Of a stretch of 64,000 bases of DNA, positions 62,566 to 64,000 are shown one piece after another. Position 1 is the stretch's first letter; the number at the start of each line of letters is the position of its first letter. The notes beneath the pieces are model-generated. The model saw only the letters and a program-made list of their open reading frames with translations, did not search any database and was not told the DNA's origin. The stretch is taken from positions 1 through 64,000 of the forward strand of contig JANYDH010000103.1 of assembly GCA_025359865.1 (NCBI GenBank), read 5' to 3'. A program made the position numbers and the translations under genes. This DNA comes from Actinomycetes bacterium. Lineage in GTDB: Bacteria; Actinomycetota; Acidimicrobiia; Acidimicrobiales; Ilumatobacteraceae.

Positions 62566-63813
62566 TCAAGGAGTCGCCAGCCTTAAGGCAGTGAGCCCGC
62601 GAATGACGAACGTCGGGTGGTAGCTCGGCTCCTCCACCAGGCGCAGCCCGGGGAAGCGCTTCGCGAGACCGGCGAGTGAGACCTCGATCTCCTGACGGGC
62701 CAAGGGCGCCCCGACGCAGAAATGGATGCCGCCGCCGAACGCGATGTGCGCAGGGTCGCCGCGGCCGGCGTCGAAGGTGTCGGCACCGGCGAAGCGGCGA
62801 GGGTCACGCTCGGCTGCGCCGAACAGCATCGCCACTTCCTGGCCGACCTCGAAGGTTTGCCCGGCGATCTCGACGCCCGGTTCGAGCACCCACCGTTCGA
62901 ACAGCTGCAGCGGCGAGTCCCAACGGAGCATCTCCTCGACCGCCGTCTTGGTGTCGACATCACCGTCGACCACCCGTCGCCACTCCTGCGGGTGGTGCAT
63001 GAATGCGCGCATTCCGTTGCCGAGGGTGTTGACGGTGGCCTCATGCCCGGCTTCGAGCAACACCATCGTGGTCGAGACGATCTCGTCCTCGCTGAGCGTG
63101 TCACCCTCGTCCTCGACGCGCACCAGTTCACTGATCAACAGACCGTCGGGCGACCGACGCTTTTCGGCGATGAGCGCCTTGGTGTAGTCGGTGTAATCGG
63201 CGGCGGCCTGGTTCGCTGCTACCCGCACCGCCTCCGACGTCGACAGTTCGTACATCTTCACGATTGCGTGCGACCAGTCGAGCAGCAGCTGAGTGTCGCT
63301 GCGTGGCACGCCGAGCATCGAACAGATCACCGCCACCGAGTACGGCTGCGCGTAGTCGGCGAGCAGGTCGAACTCGCCGAGATCAGCGCAGCGGTCGAGC
63401 AACTCCTCCGAGAATCCAGCGAGCGCGGGGCGCAGCGCGGTCACGGCCCTCGGGGTGAATACCTTGCTCACCAAGCGACGCAGGCGAGTGTGGTCCGGCG
63501 GCTCGAGGCACAGCAGCGACCAGCGCTCGTGCTGGTGGAACGCTGCCCACCGCGGATCCGGCTCTGGCTTGCCGACCTCGGCGTGCGTGAACAAGTGGCT
63601 GTAGCTGCGGCCGAGCCGACGATCGCGCAACGTTTCGAAGACGTCCTGGAAGCGGGTCAGCGTCCATTGGCCGGTGTTCGGGTTGAGGAAGATCGGCGTC
63701 GCCTCGCGCAACTCGTTCAACACGGGATACGGGTCGGCGATGAACGCTGGATCATCGACGTCGAAGCGGGCGACGATGCTGTCCAAGTTGGTCACCGGGC
63801 CACCGTATTCCAC
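62566..63813 (-). CDS. Cytochrome P450
   Basis: Soluble bacterial P450 of 415 residues. Heme-binding FGGGIHFCVGAPLAR (Cys about 363), I-helix oxygen groove LLEAGHEATVN (about 255) and a K-helix ExxR region in TAVEEMLRWDSPLQ, where the E-M-L-R order fits. The start is GTG 63813, with GTG 63795 (VTNLDSIVARF) as an alternative; the PIN gene ends at 63814, immediately upstream. It needs separate ferredoxin and reductase, not seen here. Substrate unknown; hydroxylation of lipids, sterols or xenobiotics is typical. Confidence 0.93.
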   Translation of the reverse strand: MEYGGPVTNLDSIVARFDVDDPAFIADPYPVLNELREATPIFLNPNTGQWTLTRFQDVFETLRDRRLGRSYSHLFTHAEVGKPEPDPRWAAFHQHERWSLLCLEPPDHTRLRRLVSKVFTPRAVTALRPALAGFSEELLDRCADLGEFDLLADYAQPYSVAVICSMLGVPRSDTQLLLDWSHAIVKMYELSTSEAVRVAANQAAADYTDYTKALIAEKRRSPDGLLISELVRVEDEGDTLSEDEIVSTTMVLLEAGHEATVNTLGNGMRAFMHHPQEWRRVVDGDVDTKTAVEEMLRWDSPLQLFERWVLEPGVEIAGQTFEVGQEVAMLFGAAERDPRRFAGADTFDAGRGDPAHIAFGGGIHFCVGAPLARQEIEVSLAGLAKRFPGLRLVEEPSYHPTFVIRGLTALRLATP

Positions 63814-64000
63814 TCACACAGCAACGATGTCGATCAGGTGCTCGATGCCGACAAGATCGGCCGCGTTCCGCGTGTAGAGCCGAGCTCCGTGGGCGTGCGC
63901 GGTCGCAGCGATCAAGAGGTCCATCACCCGGGACCTCGGTTGGCGGCCTGTCCCGGCAACCGCAGCGGCGAGTTGGCCGTAGCTGATCGCCACATCATCA
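63814..64000 (-). CDS. PIN-domain (VapC-like) protein, 3' part only
   Basis: The last 61 residues of a gene running off the window end. MDLLIAATAHAHGARLYTRN followed by DLVGIEHLIDIVAV is the C-terminal half of VapC PIN toxins, with the third and fourth acidic sites region (MDLLIAATA, TRNAADL). Its TGA directly abuts the P450 GTG start, so the two may be co-transcribed. The antitoxin would lie beyond 64000. Confidence 0.82.
   Translation of the reverse strand, partial: DDVAISYGQLAAAVAGTGRQPRSRVMDLLIAATAHAHGARLYTRNAADLVGIEHLIDIVAV

Overview
The window is high-GC, densely packed bacterial DNA that reads as an actinobacterial chromosome, most likely from the Acidimicrobiia/Ilumatobacter group. 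That placement is inference from gene content: a CtpE-like P-type ATPase, a WS/DGAT acyltransferase, a P450, a large NAD-glutamate dehydrogenase, a fused indolepyruvate oxidoreductase and pyruvate:ferredoxin oxidoreductase (nifJ) paired with a dihydroorotate-dehydrogenase-like gene. Many adjacent genes share ATGA stop/start overlaps. No rRNA genes and no CRISPR array are visible.

Layout. 1-0.5 kb: copy 1 of a dispersed inverted-terminal-repeat element. 0.5-12 kb: fused indolepyruvate oxidoreductase, DEAD-box helicase, an alpha-L-fucosidase with a defective 5' end, a P-type ATPase and an ATPase/LuxR regulator. 12-20 kb: heterodimeric ABC exporter, glyoxalase-fold protein, glycerol-3-phosphate-dehydrogenase-like flavoprotein, agmatine deiminase and an HDOD protein. 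20-27 kb: two toxin-antitoxin pairs, an SRPBCC protein, a sterol-desaturase-like enzyme, and an MFS / zinc alcohol dehydrogenase / Baeyer-Villiger-type monooxygenase operon.

27-35 kb is the accessory core. It holds copies 2 and 3 of the repeat element, a solo terminal-repeat hairpin, a fossil vapB, a cyclase-ATPase-TPR regulator, a methyltransferase, a DUF5615 protein with a mutated active site, and an intact vapBC. It also holds a 2.1 kb remnant of an integrated element bounded by tRNA-Glu and an exact 38-bp copy of that tRNA's 3' end; the remnant contains an integrase-like fragment and a lysozyme-like fragment.

35-42 kb: tRNA-Glu, tRNA-Gln, a YdcF-like membrane protein and gltX form one minus-strand cluster, followed by NAD-glutamate dehydrogenase, DUF2237 and a hemolysin-III-family protein. 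42-48 kb: a three-gene operon of PLP decarboxylase, TauD/GBBH-like dioxygenase and a 1011-residue kinase-M23-aminotransferase fusion. It looks like an undescribed or poorly described amine catabolic route. 48-55 kb: M20 peptidase, CocE-type lipoprotein hydrolase, L,D-transpeptidase-like protein, a small HEPN-like pair and WS/DGAT. 55-64 kb: nifJ with its DHOD-like partner, a type III PLP decarboxylase, acyl-CoA dehydrogenase, P450 and the end of a PIN toxin gene.

Intergenic DNA carries several palindrome families (a 26-bp identical core at 47.9 and 62.5 kb; a hairpin with 23-bp perfect arms at 48.3 kb) and short tandem repeats. All functions are read from motifs and family resemblance by eye; no database search was run.
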